64,000 bases of DNA from UBA2966 sp965242505 (GTDB taxonomy: Bacteria > Pseudomonadota > Alphaproteobacteria > UBA2966): positions 682,001-746,000 of the forward strand of contig OZ251449.1 of assembly GCA_965242505.1 (NCBI GenBank), written 5' to 3'. The notes beneath the pieces are model-generated. The model saw only the letters and a list, made by a program, of their open reading frames with translations. It had not been told where the DNA came from and ran no database searches. Position numbers and translations under genes: made by a program. Positions 7,496 through 16,708 of this stretch are shown here, in pieces; positions within the stretch are counted from its first letter, which is position 1, and the number at the start of each line of letters is the position of its first letter.

Positions 7496-7789
7496 CGTTG
7501 TCCGCTGAACGGTCCGCGCAACGTCTCGGAGTTCGCCTACGGCGGGGAAGTGAGGACGATGCCCGACCCGGCGGCGGCCAGCGACGCGGAATGGGCGGAC
7601 CACGTGTTCCTGGAGGACAACCGGCGCGGCGTCGTGCGGGAATGGTGGCTTCACGTCGCGACCGACTACTGGTTCATCGCCGAGCGCGACACCGCGACGG
7701 ACGAGGTCGTCCGCACCCGTCCGGCCTCCGAGGTCTTCGCGGAGCGGGTCTCGTTCGCCGCGCCCGGCGACGAGGGCGGACAGGGATGA
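7484..7789 (+). CDS. soxD: sarcosine oxidase subunit delta
   Basis: A 101-residue zinc-binding-type subunit of heterotetrameric sarcosine oxidase. Family hallmarks are EFAYGGEVRTMPDP and VREWWLHVATDYWFIAERDT. The classical N-terminal zinc motif is CPxCG; here it reads CPLNG, so the second Cys is Asn and metal binding is doubtful or uses other residues. This start is chosen because MKILRCP matches the family N-terminus. The stop overlaps the soxA start (ATGA). The leader and the first codons are duplicated at 6075-6181. Confidence 0.9.
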   Translation: MKILRCPLNGPRNVSEFAYGGEVRTMPDPAAASDAEWADHVFLEDNRRGVVREWWLHVATDYWFIAERDTATDEVVRTRPASEVFAERVSFAAPGDEGGQG

Positions 7790-10698
7790 CGGGGATCAAC
7801 CGCCTGCCCGCGCCGGCGGGGGCGCTGGTCGACAGGTCCCGGACCCGGACGTTCAGGTTCGAGGGGCGGCCGGTCGACGGCTTCGCCGGCGACACGATCG
7901 CCAGCGCGCTCGCCGCCAACGACGTCTGGGTGCTGTCGCGGTCCTTCAAGTACCGGCGTCCGCGCGGGGCGCTGACCATGGCGGGCCAGGACGCCAACAC
8001 GCTGGTGCAGCTCCCCGGCCGGCCGAACGTTCCGGCGGACGTCGAGCCCGTCGCCGACGGCCTCGACGTCCGGGGGCAGAACTACGACGGCAGCCTCATG
8101 CGCGACCGGGGGGCGTGGGTCGGACGGTTGCGGCGGTTCCTGCCCGTCGGGTTCTACTACAAGGCGTTCTACAGGCCCCGCGGCGCCTGGAGGTTCTGGG
8201 CGCCGTTGATCCGCCGCCGGGCGGGGCTGGGGCGCGTCGATACGGCCGCCCCGCGCGGGCGCTACGACAAGGCCTACCTGTTCTGCGACGTCCTCGCGAT
8301 CGGCGGCGGCCCCGCGGGCATGAGCGCCGCGCTCGCCGCCGCGGAGGCCGGCGCCGAGGTCGTTCTCGTCGACGAGAACCCGATCCTCGGCGGCGCGCTG
8401 AACTACGCCCGCTTCGACGCCGCCGGCGCGGCGGCCGCGCGGGAACGGCGGCGCCTCGTGGACGCCGTGGCGGCCCGGGACGGGATCGAGGCGATGACGG
8501 ACACGACCGCCAACGGCTGGTTCGCGGACAACTTCGTGGCGCTGATCCGCGGGAACCGGATGTTCAAGGTCCGGGCGAAGGAGGTCGTCCTCGCCACCGG
8601 CGCCATGGAGCAGCCGCTCGTGTTCCGCAACAACGATCTCCCGCGCGTCATGATGGGTTCGGCGGCGCAACGGCTCATCCGCCTCTACGGGGTCCGCCCC
8701 GGAACGCGCGCGGTCGTCGCGACGGCCAACGACGACGGGTATGGCGTCGCCCTCGACCTGGCCGACGCGGGCGTCCGGATCGCCGCGGTCGCCGACCTCC
8801 GGCCCGAACCCGGCGGCGGCGAGATGGCCGCGGCGGCCGCGGCGAGGGGGATCCGCATCGAGACGGGGCATACCGTGAGTTCCGCCGTCCCGGGGGCCGG
8901 CGGCCGCTCGGTCCGGGGCGCGGTTCTGTCCCGGATCGAGGGGCGGGGCGTATGCCGGGGCGGCGAAACCGTGGAGTGCGATCTCGTCTGCATGTCCGTC
9001 GGCTACGCGCCGGCGGCCCAGCTGGCGTGCCACGACGGGGGCCGGCTGGCGATGGACGAGGGAACCTCGACCTTCGTCCTGCGCGGCCTGCCCGCGCATG
9101 GCCGCGCGGCCGGCTCGGTGAACGGGACCCACGCCCTCGATGCCGTGCTGGCGGAAGGGGCCCGCGCGGGCCGGCGCGCGGCCGCGGCCTTGGGCCTCGA
9201 CGCCGGCGCCGAGCCGGCGGCGCCCGAAGCCGGGGGCGCGGACGACCGCAACCACGACTGGCCGCTGTTCCCCCACGACGACGGCAAGGACTTCGTCGAC
9301 TTCGACGAGGACCTTCAGGTCCGGGACGTCCTCAACGCCTGCGCCGACGGCTACGACGACGTCGAGCTCGCGAAACGGTACGCGACCGTCGGGATGGGGC
9401 CGAGCCAGGGCCGGCACTCGGCGCTCAACGCGCTGCGCCTCGTGCAGGGCGCCGCCGGGCGTCCGCTGGCGGACGCGGCGCCGACGACCGTGCGGCCGCC
9501 CTATGCGGCGGAGACCTTCGGCGTGCTGGCGGGGCGCCGTTTCGAGCCCGTGCGGCATACGCCGATGCATCATCGCCATGTCGAGGCGGGCGCCCGGATG
9601 ATGGTCGCGGGAGACTGGATGCGGCCGGCGTTCTACGGCGCGCCCGGCGACCGCGAGCGGCGCGTTCGCGAGGAAGTCCGCGCCGTGCGCGCCGGCGTCG
9701 GGATGCTCGACGTGTCGACGCTCGGCGGCATCGAGATCCGGGGACCCGACGCGGCGGAGTTCCTGGACCGCATGTACACGTTCACCTACGCCCGCCAGCC
9801 CGTGGGCCGCGGTCGATACCTCATGATGTGCGACGAGACCGGCGTCATCGTGGACGACGGGGTGGCGTGCCGGCTCCACGAACGGCATTTCTACGTGACG
9901 ACGACGTCGAGCGGCGCTTCCGGCGTCTATCGCGAGATGTCGTGGTGGAACGCGCAATGGCGGCTCGCCGTCGACGTCCTGGACGTCACCGGCGCCTACG
10001 CGGGCGTCAGTCTGGCCGGTCCCCAGGCGCGCAAGGTTCTCGAGCCGCTGGCCGACGGCATCGACCTGTCGCCCGACGCCTTCCCCTACATGGCCGTCCG
10101 GACCGGTCGCGTCGCCGGAATCCCCGCGCGCCTGCTGAGGATCGGGTTCGTGGGCGAACTGGGGTTCGAGCTGCACGCCCCCGCGAGCCAGGGCGAGGCC
10201 CTGTGGGACGCGCTCATGTCCGCGGGCGAGCCCTACGGCGTCCGCCCGTTCGGGGTGGAGGCCCAGCGCGTGCTGCGCCTCGAGAAGGGCCACGTCATCA
10301 TCGGCCAGGACACCGACGATCTGACCTATCCGGCGGAAGCCGACATGACGTGGGCGATCTCGCGCAAGAAGCCCTTCTTCGTCGGCGGACGGGCGAACCA
10401 GGCGCACGAATCGCGCCCGCTGCGGCGCAAGCTCGTGGGGTTCACGATCCGCGACCCCGAGGCGCCCGCGCCCGAGGAGTGCCAACTCACGCTGCGCGGC
10501 AACGACATCGCGGGGCGCGTCACCTCCGCGGCGCGTTCGGAGGCGCTCGGGCGCGTCATCGGGCTGGCCTACGTCGCGCCCGAGCAGGCCGAGATCGGCG
10601 CGGCCTTCCCCATCAAGGTCGGCCCGCGGCGGTTCCTCGAAGCGGAAGTGGCGCCGACGCCGTTCTACGATCCGGACAACAGGCGGCAGGAGACGTAG
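7786..10698 (+). CDS. soxA: sarcosine oxidase subunit alpha
   Basis: A 970-residue subunit, normal for the family. Domain order: N-terminal 2Fe-2S-ferredoxin-like fold (TFRFEGRPVDGFAGDTIASA), a nucleotide-binding domain with DVLAIGGGPAGMSAALAAAE (about residues 168-187), a middle domain (QVRDVLNACADGYDDVELAK), then from about residue 590 a GcvT-like tetrahydrofolate-binding domain (GDWMRPAFYGAP...) where the one-carbon unit is transferred to folate. Start ATG overlaps the soxD stop; soxG follows after 3 bases. It acts in the cytoplasm with SoxB, SoxD and SoxG. Formate-tetrahydrofolate ligase downstream fits use of the released one-carbon unit. Confidence 0.93.
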   Translation: MTGINRLPAPAGALVDRSRTRTFRFEGRPVDGFAGDTIASALAANDVWVLSRSFKYRRPRGALTMAGQDANTLVQLPGRPNVPADVEPVADGLDVRGQNYDGSLMRDRGAWVGRLRRFLPVGFYYKAFYRPRGAWRFWAPLIRRRAGLGRVDTAAPRGRYDKAYLFCDVLAIGGGPAGMSAALAAAEAGAEVVLVDENPILGGALNYARFDAAGAAAARERRRLVDAVAARDGIEAMTDTTANGWFADNFVALIRGNRMFKVRAKEVVLATGAMEQPLVFRNNDLPRVMMGSAAQRLIRLYGVRPGTRAVVATANDDGYGVALDLADAGVRIAAVADLRPEPGGGEMAAAAAARGIRIETGHTVSSAVPGAGGRSVRGAVLSRIEGRGVCRGGETVECDLVCMSVGYAPAAQLACHDGGRLAMDEGTSTFVLRGLPAHGRAAGSVNGTHALDAVLAEGARAGRRAAAALGLDAGAEPAAPEAGGADDRNHDWPLFPHDDGKDFVDFDEDLQVRDVLNACADGYDDVELAKRYATVGMGPSQGRHSALNALRLVQGAAGRPLADAAPTTVRPPYAAETFGVLAGRRFEPVRHTPMHHRHVEAGARMMVAGDWMRPAFYGAPGDRERRVREEVRAVRAGVGMLDVSTLGGIEIRGPDAAEFLDRMYTFTYARQPVGRGRYLMMCDETGVIVDDGVACRLHERHFYVTTTSSGASGVYREMSWWNAQWRLAVDVLDVTGAYAGVSLAGPQARKVLEPLADGIDLSPDAFPYMAVRTGRVAGIPARLLRIGFVGELGFELHAPASQGEALWDALMSAGEPYGVRPFGVEAQRVLRLEKGHVIIGQDTDDLTYPAEADMTWAISRKKPFFVGGRANQAHESRPLRRKLVGFTIRDPEAPAPEECQLTLRGNDIAGRVTSAARSEALGRVIGLAYVAPEQAEIGAAFPIKVGPRRFLEAEVAPTPFYDPDNRRQET

Positions 10699-10701
10699 GG
10701 C

Positions 10702-11418
10702 ATGGGCGGCGACGGCGTCGACCCGGCGGCGTTCCCGCGCCGCAGCCCGGTGTACCGCGAACTCGCGTCCGCCGGCGCGCGGTTCGTGGAGATCCGCGGC
10801 GGCGCCGTCGCGGAGAGTTTCTCCGCCGACGCCGACGCCGAGACGCGCGCCGTCCGGCGGCTCGCGCTCGCCGACCTCTCGCTTCTTCCATGCCTCGGGT
10901 TCAGGGGACGCGAAACGGTCGACTGGCTCCGGCGGCAGGGGGTCGACGCGGGCGATCGGGACAACCGCGCGCGCCGGCAGCCGGACGGGGCGCTGGCGGC
11001 CCGGCTGGGGCCGGGCGAGGTCCTGCTCCTCGGCGACGCCGCGGGCGGGTCCGGCCTGTGCGAACGCCTCGCCGGCGCGGCGTCCATCGACGAGGAGGTC
11101 GAGGCCTTTCCCGCGCCGCGGGGCGACGGGTATTTCCGGTTCCTGGTCTCGGGCGAACGCGCCGCCGGCATGTTCGCCAGGGTCTGCGGCGTGGACCTGC
11201 GGCCGGACGGGTTCCCGCCGCTGGAGGTCGCCCGGACCTCGATGGCGCGGACGAGCGTCACGGTCGTCCGGGACGACCTCGGCGGCGCGCCGGCCTATCA
11301 TGTCCTCGGCGACGCGGCGTCGGCGAGCTACCTGCTGGCCTGCCTGCGGGACGCCATGGAGGAGTTCGGCGGCGCGCTCGCCGGGCTCGGGGCCGTCAGG
11401 CGGCTGGCGGGCGCGTAG
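10702..11418 (+). CDS. soxG: sarcosine oxidase subunit gamma
   Basis: A 238-residue protein, 3 bases after soxA. Position, length and the GcvT-like C-terminal part (GEVLLLGD, DGYFRFLVSGERAAGMFARVCGVDL, EVARTSMARTSVTVVRDD) fit the gamma subunit of heterotetrameric sarcosine oxidase, which clamps against the folate-binding domain of SoxA. The family is poorly conserved, so gene order is important evidence. Confidence 0.88.
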   Translation: MGGDGVDPAAFPRRSPVYRELASAGARFVEIRGGAVAESFSADADAETRAVRRLALADLSLLPCLGFRGRETVDWLRRQGVDAGDRDNRARRQPDGALAARLGPGEVLLLGDAAGGSGLCERLAGAASIDEEVEAFPAPRGDGYFRFLVSGERAAGMFARVCGVDLRPDGFPPLEVARTSMARTSVTVVRDDLGGAPAYHVLGDAASASYLLACLRDAMEEFGGALAGLGAVRRLAGA

Positions 11419-11475
11419 GCTTTCCCGGCGGGCGGGAAGGGGTCCGGCATCAACGGAGGCGAAGGACAGGCACAC

Positions 11476-13146
11476 ATGAAAAGCGATATCGAGATCGCCC
11501 GCGAGGCGACGTTGAAGCCGATCGAGGAAGTCGGCGCCATGCTGGACGCGCCGGAAGACGCCCTCTACCGGTACGGTCCCTACAAGTCGAAGCTCTCGCT
11601 CGACTACGTCGACTCCCTCGCCGACCGGCCGGACGGGAAGCTGATCCTCGTCACGGCGATCACGCCGACGCCGGCGGGCGAGGGCAAGACGACCACGACG
11701 GTGGGGCTCGGCGACGCGCTCAACCGCATCGGCAAGCGGACGATGATATGCCTTCGCGAACCCTCGCTCGGGCCCTGCTTCGGCATGAAGGGCGGCGCCG
11801 CGGGCGGCGGCTACGCGCAGGTCGCGCCGATGGAGGACATCAACCTGCACTTCACGGGCGACATGCACGCCATCGGCGCGGCCAACAACCTGCTGGCGGC
11901 CTTGGTCGACAACCACGTCTATTGGGGCAACGCGCTCGGGATCGACGCCCGCCGCGTGTCCTGGCGCCGGGTCATGGACATGAACGAGCGCGCCTTGCGG
12001 AGCATCGTCTCGTCCCTCGGCGGCGCGGGGAACGGATACCCCCGGGAGGACGGGTTCGACATCACCGTGGCCTCGGAGGTGATGGCGATCTTCTGCCTGG
12101 CCTCGGGCCTTCCGGACCTGACGGAGCGGCTGTCGAACGTCGTCGTCGCCCAGCGCCGCGACCGCAGCTACGTGTACGCCCGCGACGTGAAGGGCGAGGG
12201 GCCGATGACGGTCCTCCTGAAGGAGGCGCTGATGCCGAACCTCGTGCAGACGCTGGAGAACAACCCGGCGTTCGTCCACGGCGGTCCGTTCGCCAACATC
12301 GCCCACGGCTGCAACTCGGTCATCGCGACGAAGGCGGGCCTCAGGATGGCCGATTTCGTGGTGACCGAGGCCGGGTTCGGCGCCGACCTCGGGGCCGAGA
12401 AGTTCTTCGACATCAAGTGCCGGATGGCCGGCCTGCGGCCCGACGCCGTGGCGCTGGTGGCCACCATCCGCGCCCTGAAGATGCACGGCGGCGTCGCGCG
12501 GGAGGATCTCGGCGCGGAGAACCTCGGGGCGCTGGAGAAGGGTCTGGAGAACCTCGCCCGGCACGTGGAGAACGTCCGCGGCTACGGCGTGCCGCTCGTC
12601 GTCGCCGTCAACCGGTTCTCGGCGGATACGGACGCCGAGGCGGGACTCGTCGAGAGGGCCTGCGCCGAGCGCGGCGTGAAGGCCGTCATGTGCACGCACT
12701 GGGCCGACGGCGGCGCCGGCGCCGAGGCGCTCGCCGACGCGGTCGTGGAGGCGGCGGAGAGCGGCGAGGCGGATTTCCGGCCGCTCTATCCCGACGACAT
12801 GCCGTTGTGGGAGAAGATCCGGACGATCGCGCGGAAGATCTACCGCGCCGACGACGTCACCGCGGACGCGCGCGTCCGGGACCGGCTCTCCGAACTGGAG
12901 CGGAACGGGCAGGGCGCGTACCCCGTGTGCATCGCCAAGACCCAGTACAGCTTCTCCGCGGACGCCGCCCTCAAGGGCGCGCCGAGGGGGTTCACCGTTC
13001 CCGTGCGGGAGGTGCGGCTGTCCAACGGCGCCGGCTTCGTCGTGGCGATCTGCGGAGACGTCATGACCATGCCCGGCCTGCCGCGGGCCCCGGCGGCGAA
13101 CGACATCCGCCTCGACGCCGACGGGATGATCGAAGGGCTGTTCTAG
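11476..13146 (+). CDS. fhs: formate-tetrahydrofolate ligase
   Basis: A 556-residue enzyme, the usual length, making 10-formyl-tetrahydrofolate from formate, ATP and tetrahydrofolate. The nucleotide loop TPTPAGEGKTTTTVGLGDAL lies near residues 60-80. Family motifs LREPSLGPCFGMKGGAAGGG, NLHFTGDMHAI and VVTEAGFGADLGAEKFFDIK follow. It ends the soxBDAG-fhs unit, 57 bases after soxG, and links sarcosine demethylation to the folate one-carbon pool. Confidence 0.95.
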   Translation: MKSDIEIAREATLKPIEEVGAMLDAPEDALYRYGPYKSKLSLDYVDSLADRPDGKLILVTAITPTPAGEGKTTTTVGLGDALNRIGKRTMICLREPSLGPCFGMKGGAAGGGYAQVAPMEDINLHFTGDMHAIGAANNLLAALVDNHVYWGNALGIDARRVSWRRVMDMNERALRSIVSSLGGAGNGYPREDGFDITVASEVMAIFCLASGLPDLTERLSNVVVAQRRDRSYVYARDVKGEGPMTVLLKEALMPNLVQTLENNPAFVHGGPFANIAHGCNSVIATKAGLRMADFVVTEAGFGADLGAEKFFDIKCRMAGLRPDAVALVATIRALKMHGGVAREDLGAENLGALEKGLENLARHVENVRGYGVPLVVAVNRFSADTDAEAGLVERACAERGVKAVMCTHWADGGAGAEALADAVVEAAESGEADFRPLYPDDMPLWEKIRTIARKIYRADDVTADARVRDRLSELERNGQGAYPVCIAKTQYSFSADAALKGAPRGFTVPVREVRLSNGAGFVVAICGDVMTMPGLPRAPAANDIRLDADGMIEGLF

Positions 13147-13187
13147 CGGCGCGCCGGCCGCGACCCCCACCCCCGACCACCCCGACC

Positions 13188-13345
13188 CTCCCCCCCTGAC
13201 CACCCACACTCCTCCCCCCTGACAGGGGGGAGGTCGGGAGGGGGGTCCGGAGGGTGTGCGAAGTGTGCGGATCGCCTTTTCACGCTCCTCTCCCTTGGCG
13301 CGACCCCCACCCCGACCCTCCCCCTGCCAAGAGGAGGGAGAAGTA
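13188..13345. repeat. mosaic G+C-rich repeat (modules B and A)
   Basis: Module B at 13209-13245 followed by GTCCGGAGGG, the same spacer type that adjoins the IS481 ends in this window, here without an IS. Module A variant at 13302-13342. It separates the one-carbon unit from the carboxyltransferase. Confidence 0.75.
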
Positions 13346-13424
13346 AGGGGAGACGGGAGGGGAGAGCAGGTATGGTAAATCAAGATATGTCTATATGTTT
13401 ATGCCCGCAACTCCAGGCGGATGC

Positions 13425-13453
13425 TTGACAGGGCGGTTTCGCGCCGGTACCCC
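13425..13453 (+). promoter_or_regulatory. weak promoter candidate for the carboxyltransferase gene
   Basis: A perfect TTGACA (13425-13430) is followed 17 bases later by TACCCC, a poor -10. It lies about 55 bases before the next start codon. Only the -35 element is convincing. Confidence 0.3.
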
Positions 13454-13506
13454 CGGCGGGGAGCGGCGCCGACGGGCCGCATGGCATCGAGGGGGCGACG
13501 GAACCC

Positions 13507-15069
13507 ATGAGCTGGCTGCCGGAAGTCGAGGAGATCGAACGCCGCAAGGGGTTCGCCCGCAAGCTGGGCGGCAAGGAGGGCGTCGACCGCCAGCACGACC
13601 AGGGACGGCTCACCATCCGCGAGCGCATCGACGCGCTCGTCGATCCGGGAAGCTGGCGGGAGATCGGCATCCTGACGGGCGCCGCGGCCTACGGCGACGA
13701 CGGCGAGCTCCTCGACGTGAAACCGGCCAACGCGGTGATCGGGACCGGCCGTCTCGACGGGCGCAAGGTCGCGATCGACGGCGACGACTACACCAACCGC
13801 GGCGGCTCCTCCGAGGCTACGGTCTCCGAGAAGTGGATCTACGCCGACCAGTGGGCCCACGAGATGAACATCCCGCTGGTGCGTCTGGTCGAGAGCGCCG
13901 GCGGCAGCGTGCGCCTCGTGGAGAAGATGGGGCACACGAAGATCCCGGGCTATCCGACGTGGCCCATGGGCCGGCTGCTGGGCAAGGTCCCGGTGATCGG
14001 GCTCGCGCTCGGGCCGTGCGCCGGGCTGGGGGCCCTGAAGGCGGCCTGCGCGCATTTCTCGATCATGGTCAAGGACACGAGCCAGGTCTTCGCCGGGGGG
14101 CCGCCCGTCGCCTTCGAGGCCGGCATGTCCGGAACGCGCGTCGACAAGGACGCGCTCGGCGGCTGGAAGGTCCACACCGAGGCGAGCGGCGTGATCGACA
14201 ACGCCGCCGACGACGAGGCGCGCGCCTTCGAGCTCGCCCGGCGCTGGCTGTCCTACATGCCGAACAGCGTCTACGAGCTGCCCCCCGCGGTCGACTCCGA
14301 CGACCCGCCGGACCGCCGCGAGGAGGAGCTGCTCTCGATCATCCCGCGCGACCGGCGCAAGGTCTACAACCCCCGGCGCATCATCGAGCTCGTGTTCGAC
14401 AGGGACTCCGTGTTCGAGGTCACGCCGAAGTTCGGGCGTTCCACGGTGACGTGCCTCGCCCGCCTGAACGGCCTGCCGGTCGGCGTGCTGGCGAACGACC
14501 CGCGCTTCTTCGGCGGAGGCATGAACCGGACCGCGGCCGAGAAGTTCGAGACCTTCATCGACATCTGCGACACGTTCCACCTGCCGATCGTCAATTTCGT
14601 CGACCAGCCCGGCACCGTCGTCGGAGTAGACGCGGAACGCCAGGGAAACGTGCGCAAGGCCGTGCGCGTGCTCACCGCCATCGAACAGACGCAGGTGCCG
14701 TGGTGCGCGGTCGTGGTGCGCCGCCTTTTCGGCCTGGCGGGCAACTGCTACGGCCGGATGCAGGGCCTCAACTATCACGTGGCGTGGCCGTCGGCGACCT
14801 GGGGCTCGATCCCCTTCGAGGGCGGGATCATGGCCGCGTACCGCCGCGAGCTCGACGGCCTGCCGAAGGAGGAACGCGACGCGCGGATGGAGGAGCTCGA
14901 CACCCATTACTCGCGCCTGGCCTCGCCGTTCCTCACCGCGGAGCGCTTCCGGGTGCCCGACATCGTCGATCCGCGCCAGACCCGCGAAGTCCTCTGGAAC
15001 TGGCTCGAGGACGCCTGGAAGACGTTGCCCGGGCAACTCGGGCCGGTGACGCGCTCCATGCGCAAGTGA
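13507..15069 (+). CDS. acyl-CoA carboxylase, carboxyltransferase (beta) subunit
   Basis: A 520-residue carboxyltransferase of the propionyl/methylcrotonyl/acetyl-CoA carboxylase beta type, which moves carboxyl from carboxybiotin to an acyl-CoA. N-terminal and C-terminal crotonase-like halves are both complete: RLTIRERIDALVDPGSWREIG, then LVRLVESAGGSVRL, GPCAGLGALKAACAHF, GGGMNRTAAEKFETFIDICD, NFVDQPGTVVGVDAERQGNV and WPSATWGSIPFEGGI. No biotin carboxylase or biotin carrier gene is nearby, so the partner subunit must be encoded elsewhere. Substrate cannot be read from sequence alone. Confidence 0.85.
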   Translation: MSWLPEVEEIERRKGFARKLGGKEGVDRQHDQGRLTIRERIDALVDPGSWREIGILTGAAAYGDDGELLDVKPANAVIGTGRLDGRKVAIDGDDYTNRGGSSEATVSEKWIYADQWAHEMNIPLVRLVESAGGSVRLVEKMGHTKIPGYPTWPMGRLLGKVPVIGLALGPCAGLGALKAACAHFSIMVKDTSQVFAGGPPVAFEAGMSGTRVDKDALGGWKVHTEASGVIDNAADDEARAFELARRWLSYMPNSVYELPPAVDSDDPPDRREEELLSIIPRDRRKVYNPRRIIELVFDRDSVFEVTPKFGRSTVTCLARLNGLPVGVLANDPRFFGGGMNRTAAEKFETFIDICDTFHLPIVNFVDQPGTVVGVDAERQGNVRKAVRVLTAIEQTQVPWCAVVVRRLFGLAGNCYGRMQGLNYHVAWPSATWGSIPFEGGIMAAYRRELDGLPKEERDARMEELDTHYSRLASPFLTAERFRVPDIVDPRQTREVLWNWLEDAWKTLPGQLGPVTRSMRK

Positions 15070-15351
15070 GGCCGCGCGCGCCGCTGACGCCGCGGACGTC
15101 TCCGTCGGCGCCTGTCACCGCTCCGTTCGCATCGGCCTCCGTTTGCGCTTGATCGCGGGCGGATTGGCCTGTAACCTCGGGGCAACGATAACGAACGGCT
15201 CTGGGAATCCCGGAGAATCGCCCGAGGCGGGCGCGTTCCCGGTCCGAGTCGTCGATGGGTTGGCATGGCCGTCGGGACGGCCGACGAACGACCGTTCCAA
15301 GCGGGCCGCCGGGCGCGGCGCGACGGCCGGAAGCGGAGAATCGGGGGCCTC

Positions 15352-16641
15352 ATGGCAAGCGTCATTCTTCTGACCCTTCTGGTCGTATTCGTGCTGCTGG
15401 GCGCGCCGATCGGGTTCGTGCTGGTCCTGATCCCGACCGCGTACATCGTCATCACGGGCGAGGTGCCGTGGACGATGATCCCCTACAACATGTACGAGTC
15501 GCTGGCGCATCCGCCGCTGATCGCCATTCCCTTCTTCATGCTGACCGGCGAGCTGATGACCTCGGCCACCATCACCGACCGGCTGATCGAGCTCAGCCGG
15601 GCGCTCGTGGGCCGCGCGCGCGGCGGCCTGGCGCAGGTGAACATCGTCGTGTCGATGTTCTTTGCCGGCATGAACGGCTCGGTGGTCGCGGACACGGCGA
15701 CGGTCGGCTCGATCCTCATTCCCGCCATGAAGCGCGCCGGGTACTCGGCCGCCTTCTCCGCGGCCATCACGTCGGTCAGCGCGACCATCGGCGGCATCAT
15801 CCCGCCGTCGATCGGCATGATCATCCTGGCGACGGTGGCGTCGCTGTCGGTCGGCGCCCTGTTCTCGGGCGGCATCATTCCCGGACTCCTGATCGGCGCG
15901 GCGCTGATGGTCATCACGTGGTTCATCGCCCGCAAGCGCAACTACGAACGCAGCGAGGAACCCTGGAACATCCGGCGGATATGGCAGGCGTTCCTCGGCT
16001 GCGCCCTGGCGCTCTCCATTCCGCTCGTGCTGGTGGGGTCGATCGTGGGCGGCGTCGCGAGCCCGGTCGAGGCCGGCGCGATCACCGCGATCACGTCCTT
16101 CATCCTCGGGCTCTTCGTCTACCGCAGCGTCACCGCCGACATCCTCATGGGGGCCATCACGCGCGCCTTCAAGACCGCCGCGGCGGTGTTCATCATCATC
16201 GCCGCCGCCGGCCCGTTCAGCTGGCTGCTCACGCGGCTGGGAACGTTGAAGTTCGTTCAGGACTTCATGCTGGGCTATACGGACTCGCCCTTCATGTTCG
16301 CCGTCATCCTGGTCCTGCTCATCCTGCTCGTCGGCATGATCATGGACGCCGCCGCCAACATCATCGTCGTCGGCCCCGTGCTCATCCAGGTCAGCGTGGA
16401 CGCCGGCTTCCCGGAAGTGCAGGCGGCGCTGGTGGTGGTGGTGGGCTTCCTGATCGGGACGGTGACGCCGCCGATCGGCGTGGCCTACTTCACCGGATCG
16501 TCGATCGCGAGGGCCCGCCTCGAAACCGTGGCGGTGGAAATGGTGCCGTACCTCCTCGCGGAGTTCGGCGTGCTCTTCCTCATGATGATCATATCGCCGC
16601 TCACGATGTGGCTGCCCAGGGCGTTCGGCTTCGTGGAGTGA
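15352..16641 (+). CDS. TRAP transporter large permease subunit (DctM type)
   Basis: A 429-residue membrane protein with about 12 hydrophobic segments. Signature pieces are FFMLTGELMTSATITDRLIE, FAGMNGSVVADTATVGSILI, SVSATIGGIIPPSIGMIILA and GTVTPPIGVAYFTG, typical of DctM subunits that carry an organic acid with sodium. The start is the ATG giving MASVILLTLL; a longer in-frame extension lacks membrane character. It comes before the small subunit, the reverse of the common Q-M order. Confidence 0.92.
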   Translation: MASVILLTLLVVFVLLGAPIGFVLVLIPTAYIVITGEVPWTMIPYNMYESLAHPPLIAIPFFMLTGELMTSATITDRLIELSRALVGRARGGLAQVNIVVSMFFAGMNGSVVADTATVGSILIPAMKRAGYSAAFSAAITSVSATIGGIIPPSIGMIILATVASLSVGALFSGGIIPGLLIGAALMVITWFIARKRNYERSEEPWNIRRIWQAFLGCALALSIPLVLVGSIVGGVASPVEAGAITAITSFILGLFVYRSVTADILMGAITRAFKTAAAVFIIIAAAGPFSWLLTRLGTLKFVQDFMLGYTDSPFMFAVILVLLILLVGMIMDAAANIIVVGPVLIQVSVDAGFPEVQAALVVVVGFLIGTVTPPIGVAYFTGSSIARARLETVAVEMVPYLLAEFGVLFLMMIISPLTMWLPRAFGFVE

Positions 16642-16646
16642 ATTAG

Positions 16647-16664
16647 CCCCTCCCGCGGGAGGGG
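16647..16664. repeat. perfect 18-base palindrome between the TRAP genes
   Basis: CCCCTCCCGCGGGAGGGG lies 5 bases after the DctM stop codon. No T-run follows, so it is more likely an mRNA-stabilising or processing hairpin that sets the ratio of large to small subunit than a terminator. Confidence 0.6.
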
Positions 16665-16708
16665 CGCCGCCGTCGAGAACGCAAGGTCAAGCAAGGGAAA
16701 TCCGGGAA

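Larger units (their letters stand above)
13147..13506. other. intergenic region of mosaic repeats and a less G+C-rich patch
   Basis: Between fhs and the carboxyltransferase. It holds a partial and a full module B (about 13188-13245), module A (13302-13342), then a less G+C-rich stretch (13370-13402) with several TATG words, and the promoter-like TTGACA at 13425. No gene seen. Confidence 0.6.

Noticed and set aside
7666..13383. Very long open frames antisense to, or in another frame of, soxA, soxG and fhs
   Set aside because: They are shadows of high-G+C coding sequence: Arg/Ala/Gly/Pro/His-rich translations without family motifs, while the soxA-soxG-fhs frames carry clear motifs throughout.
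16647..16664. The 18-base palindrome after DctM as an intrinsic terminator
   Set aside because: No T-run follows and the DctQ gene starts only 45 bases later on the same strand.
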